The position numbers and the translations under genes are program-made. Below the pieces are notes generated by a model, which worked only from the letters and a program-made list of their open reading frames with translations, did no database searches and had not been told where the DNA came from. From contig QGUZ01000258.1 of assembly GCA_003242605.1 (NCBI GenBank), forward strand, positions 1 to 7,223: a stretch of 7,223 nt of DNA. Reading direction: 5' to 3'. This DNA is from Actinomycetota bacterium (GTDB taxonomy: Bacteria > Actinomycetota > Actinomycetes > Streptosporangiales > Streptosporangiaceae). Position 1 is the first letter of the stretch. Every line of letters starts with the position of its first letter. Shown here one piece after another: positions 6,002-7,223 of the stretch.

Positions 6002-6286
6002 TCACGCGGGCGCGAAGGTGAGGCACTCGGCCATCTGGTGCTTGGCACCGACCTCGATGCCCGGGGCCTGGCACTCGAACTGCGAGTTGTGCCGGCACTC
6101 GGACATCTTGCACGCCCCCACCTTGCCCATCGCCTCAGGGTCGCCGCCCTTGGCCGGCGCGGTGAAGAAGGTGTCGCACTGGGCGAGGTGGGCGTCCCCG
6201 ATCGTGATGGCGAGCGCATGACAGGTCCGGTCCCGGTTGTAGACGCAGGACTCCACCTGGCACGCGTTGATCACAGGCATATCCAT
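6002..6286 (-). CDS. Tandem DUF1540 cysteine-motif protein
   Basis: A 94-residue protein made of two copies of a four-cysteine module. The first has C9, C14, C23 and C37 (ACQVESC...NRDRTCHALAITIGD...QCDTF) and the second C59, C64, C72 and C88 (ACKMSECRHNSQFECQAP...IEVG...ECLTF). The shared pattern is A-C-x4-C-x7/8-C-x13/15-C, with a conserved Asn between the second and third Cys and I-x-(I/V)-G after the third. The two are joined by a Gly/Lys/Pro linker (about 44-56). This matches DUF1540, a family of unknown function thought from its cysteines to bind metal, and the double form occurs in other actinobacteria. The start at 6286 (MDMPVINAC) is preferred because GGGAG lies nine bases upstream; the next ATG (6280) has poor spacing, and the frame extending to 6397 has a non-conserved Arg/Pro-rich front. 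There is no signal peptide. It is convergent with the STAND gene and lies downstream of endonuclease V on the same strand. Family call firm, function unknown. Confidence 0.92.
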   Translation of the reverse strand: MDMPVINACQVESCVYNRDRTCHALAITIGDAHLAQCDTFFTAPAKGGDPEAMGKVGACKMSECRHNSQFECQAPGIEVGAKHQMAECLTFAPA

Positions 6287-6343
6287 TTCAGTGATCTCCC
6301 TGGAGTACGGCGGGCCCCGGCGCGGCGCGCCGGCCGGCCGGAC

Positions 6344-6356
6344 CCGTGCGGCACGG
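6344..6356. promoter_or_regulatory. Short perfect palindrome upstream of the DUF1540 gene
   Basis: CCGTGC-G-GCACGG is a perfect 6+1+6 palindrome, 57 bases upstream of the DUF1540 start. A related element CACG-TAC-CGTG lies at 6371-6381, and both contain CCGTG. They could be operator half-sites or a small hairpin in the leader. No clear promoter hexamers were found in this 165-base gap, so the role is speculative. Confidence 0.25.
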
Positions 6357-6451
6357 ACGACTTCGCAGTCCACGTACCGTGCCTTGCGCCACGCCATGCT
6401 CCGCCGTACCCCAACCCTCCCCCGATCGCCGGTCAGCGCCGGGTAACGGCC

Positions 6452-7150
6452 TCAGCCCGCGGCGCCGAGGGCCGCGCGGAGCGCCTGGCGGGAGAGCCGG
6501 TCGGCGTGGCGGGTGGTCTCCGGGAGGCGGTAGGCGGGGGCGAGGCGCAGGGTGAGCTCGGTGGCGGCGGCGAGCGAGATCCGGTGGCCGACCGAGACGA
6601 ACACCGGCCGCACCCCGGTCCGGGTGCGCAGCGCCCGCCCGACCACCTCGCCCGCGTCGCGCACCGGCGCCCAGGCGCCGCGCGGCGCGGCGGGCTCGGC
6701 GTGCTCGCCGACGAGCGACTGCTTGGCGACCCCGATCGACGGCAGGCCGGTGATCACCCCCAGGTGGCAGGCGAGCCCGAACCGGCGCGGGTGGGCGAGG
6801 CCCTGGCCGTCGCAGACGAGCAGGTCGGGGGCGACGGTGAGCCGCTCGAGCGCGGTGACGAGGGTGGGCAGCTCGCGGAACGCGAACAGCCCCGGGATGT
6901 ACGGGAACGCCGCCCGCCCCACCGCGGTGGCGCTCTCCACCACCTCGAGCGTGACCGCGTCGAGCACCACCACGGCCGCGGCGAGCCGGTCGTCGTCCGT
7001 GGCGTACGCGACGTCGAGCCCGGCCACGAGCCGGGGCCGCGGCGGCGGCGCGTCGTCCGGCTCCACCCGCACCGCCGGCCGCAGCCGGTCCTGGATCGCC
7101 TCGGCCTCGGCCCGGTCGGCCGGCCACCGGTGCGGCACCGCCACCCGCAT
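6452..7150 (-). CDS. nfi: Endonuclease V (deoxyinosine 3'-endonuclease)
   Basis: Endonuclease V nicks DNA at the second phosphodiester 3' of deoxyinosine, the product of adenine deamination, using Mg2+, and acts in cytosolic DNA repair. The 232 residues fit the family (E. coli protein about 223). The RNase H-like fold motifs are all present. VAGLDVAY gives the first metal Asp, D46. The wedge PYIPG at 83-87 is the lesion-probing loop, followed by FRELP with E93. VCDGQGLAHPRRFGLA gives D114 and H120. SIGVAKQSLVG gives K143. SVGHRISL (186-192) and AYRLPETTRHAD (206-217) match the conserved C-terminal part. No active-site residue is missing. The ATG at 7150 places the conserved core at the expected distance; the upstream GAAGGGTGG is a modest ribosome binding site. 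The DUF1540 gene follows 165 bases downstream on the same strand, too far to claim an operon. Confidence 0.97.
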   Translation of the reverse strand: MRVAVPHRWPADRAEAEAIQDRLRPAVRVEPDDAPPPRPRLVAGLDVAYATDDDRLAAAVVVLDAVTLEVVESATAVGRAAFPYIPGLFAFRELPTLVTALERLTVAPDLLVCDGQGLAHPRRFGLACHLGVITGLPSIGVAKQSLVGEHAEPAAPRGAWAPVRDAGEVVGRALRTRTGVRPVFVSVGHRISLAAATELTLRLAPAYRLPETTRHADRLSRQALRAALGAAG

Positions 7151-7223
7151 CGCCTCGCCACCCTTCGCTCGCGGCCCGTCGGTACGGCTCGGCCCGGCGG
7201 CCCGCCCGCCAGCGGGGCCGGGC

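Noticed and set aside
6287..6397. N-terminal extension of the DUF1540 protein by 37 residues
   Set aside because: The added segment is Arg/Pro-rich and unlike the family, while a GGGAG ribosome binding site supports the start at 6286.
6288..7127. 279-residue reverse frame over endonuclease V
   Set aside because: It is an out-of-frame Arg/Gly/Ala-rich reading; the neighbouring frame has every endonuclease V motif.
5901..7150. STAND, DUF1540 and endonuclease V genes as one defence cassette
   Set aside because: The STAND gene is convergent to the others behind a strong terminator, endonuclease V is a standard repair enzyme with intact catalytic residues, and nothing in the sequence ties the three together.

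Overview
The window is extremely GC-rich and dense, with strong preference for G or C at third codon positions. Its genes are of actinomycete type: an XRE/MmyB-like regulator facing an SDR gene, a 139-residue PanD, a large STAND-WD40 protein, a double DUF1540 protein and endonuclease V. I infer a high-GC actinobacterium, possibly of the Streptosporangiales. The genus is a guess that the sequence alone cannot settle.

Left part (1-1598): a helix-turn-helix regulator, cut by the window edge, runs leftward and is divergent from an SDR-family gene across a 218-base gap. This is a common actinobacterial pairing in which the regulator probably controls the oxidoreductase gene. The SDR keeps its cofactor motif and tyrosine but lacks the usual catalytic serine and lysine.

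Middle part (1599-5900): a 489-base stretch with no convincing gene holds a terminator-like hairpin after the SDR gene and then a run of hairpins leading into panD (aspartate 1-decarboxylase, beta-alanine for pantothenate and CoA). Next, on the same strand, is a 1102-residue STAND protein: an NB-ARC-like nucleotide-binding module with substituted P-loop and sensor residues, a winged-helix/helical module, and 14 clear WD40 repeats plus a degenerate last one, consistent with two seven-bladed propellers. It has no N-terminal effector domain. Its GTG start sits seven bases after a TANNNT box, so it may be leaderless.

Right part (5901-7223): a 13-bp-stem hairpin separates the STAND gene from two leftward genes. 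These are a 94-residue protein of two tandem four-cysteine DUF1540 modules and endonuclease V (deaminated-base repair) with its active-site residues intact.

The most unusual items are the two proteins with lost catalytic residues (the SDR and the STAND NTPase), the internally duplicated WD40 array, and the structured leader ahead of panD. I see no CRISPR array, tRNA, rRNA, transposase or phage gene. No operon-scale defence or biosynthetic system can be assembled from these genes alone.
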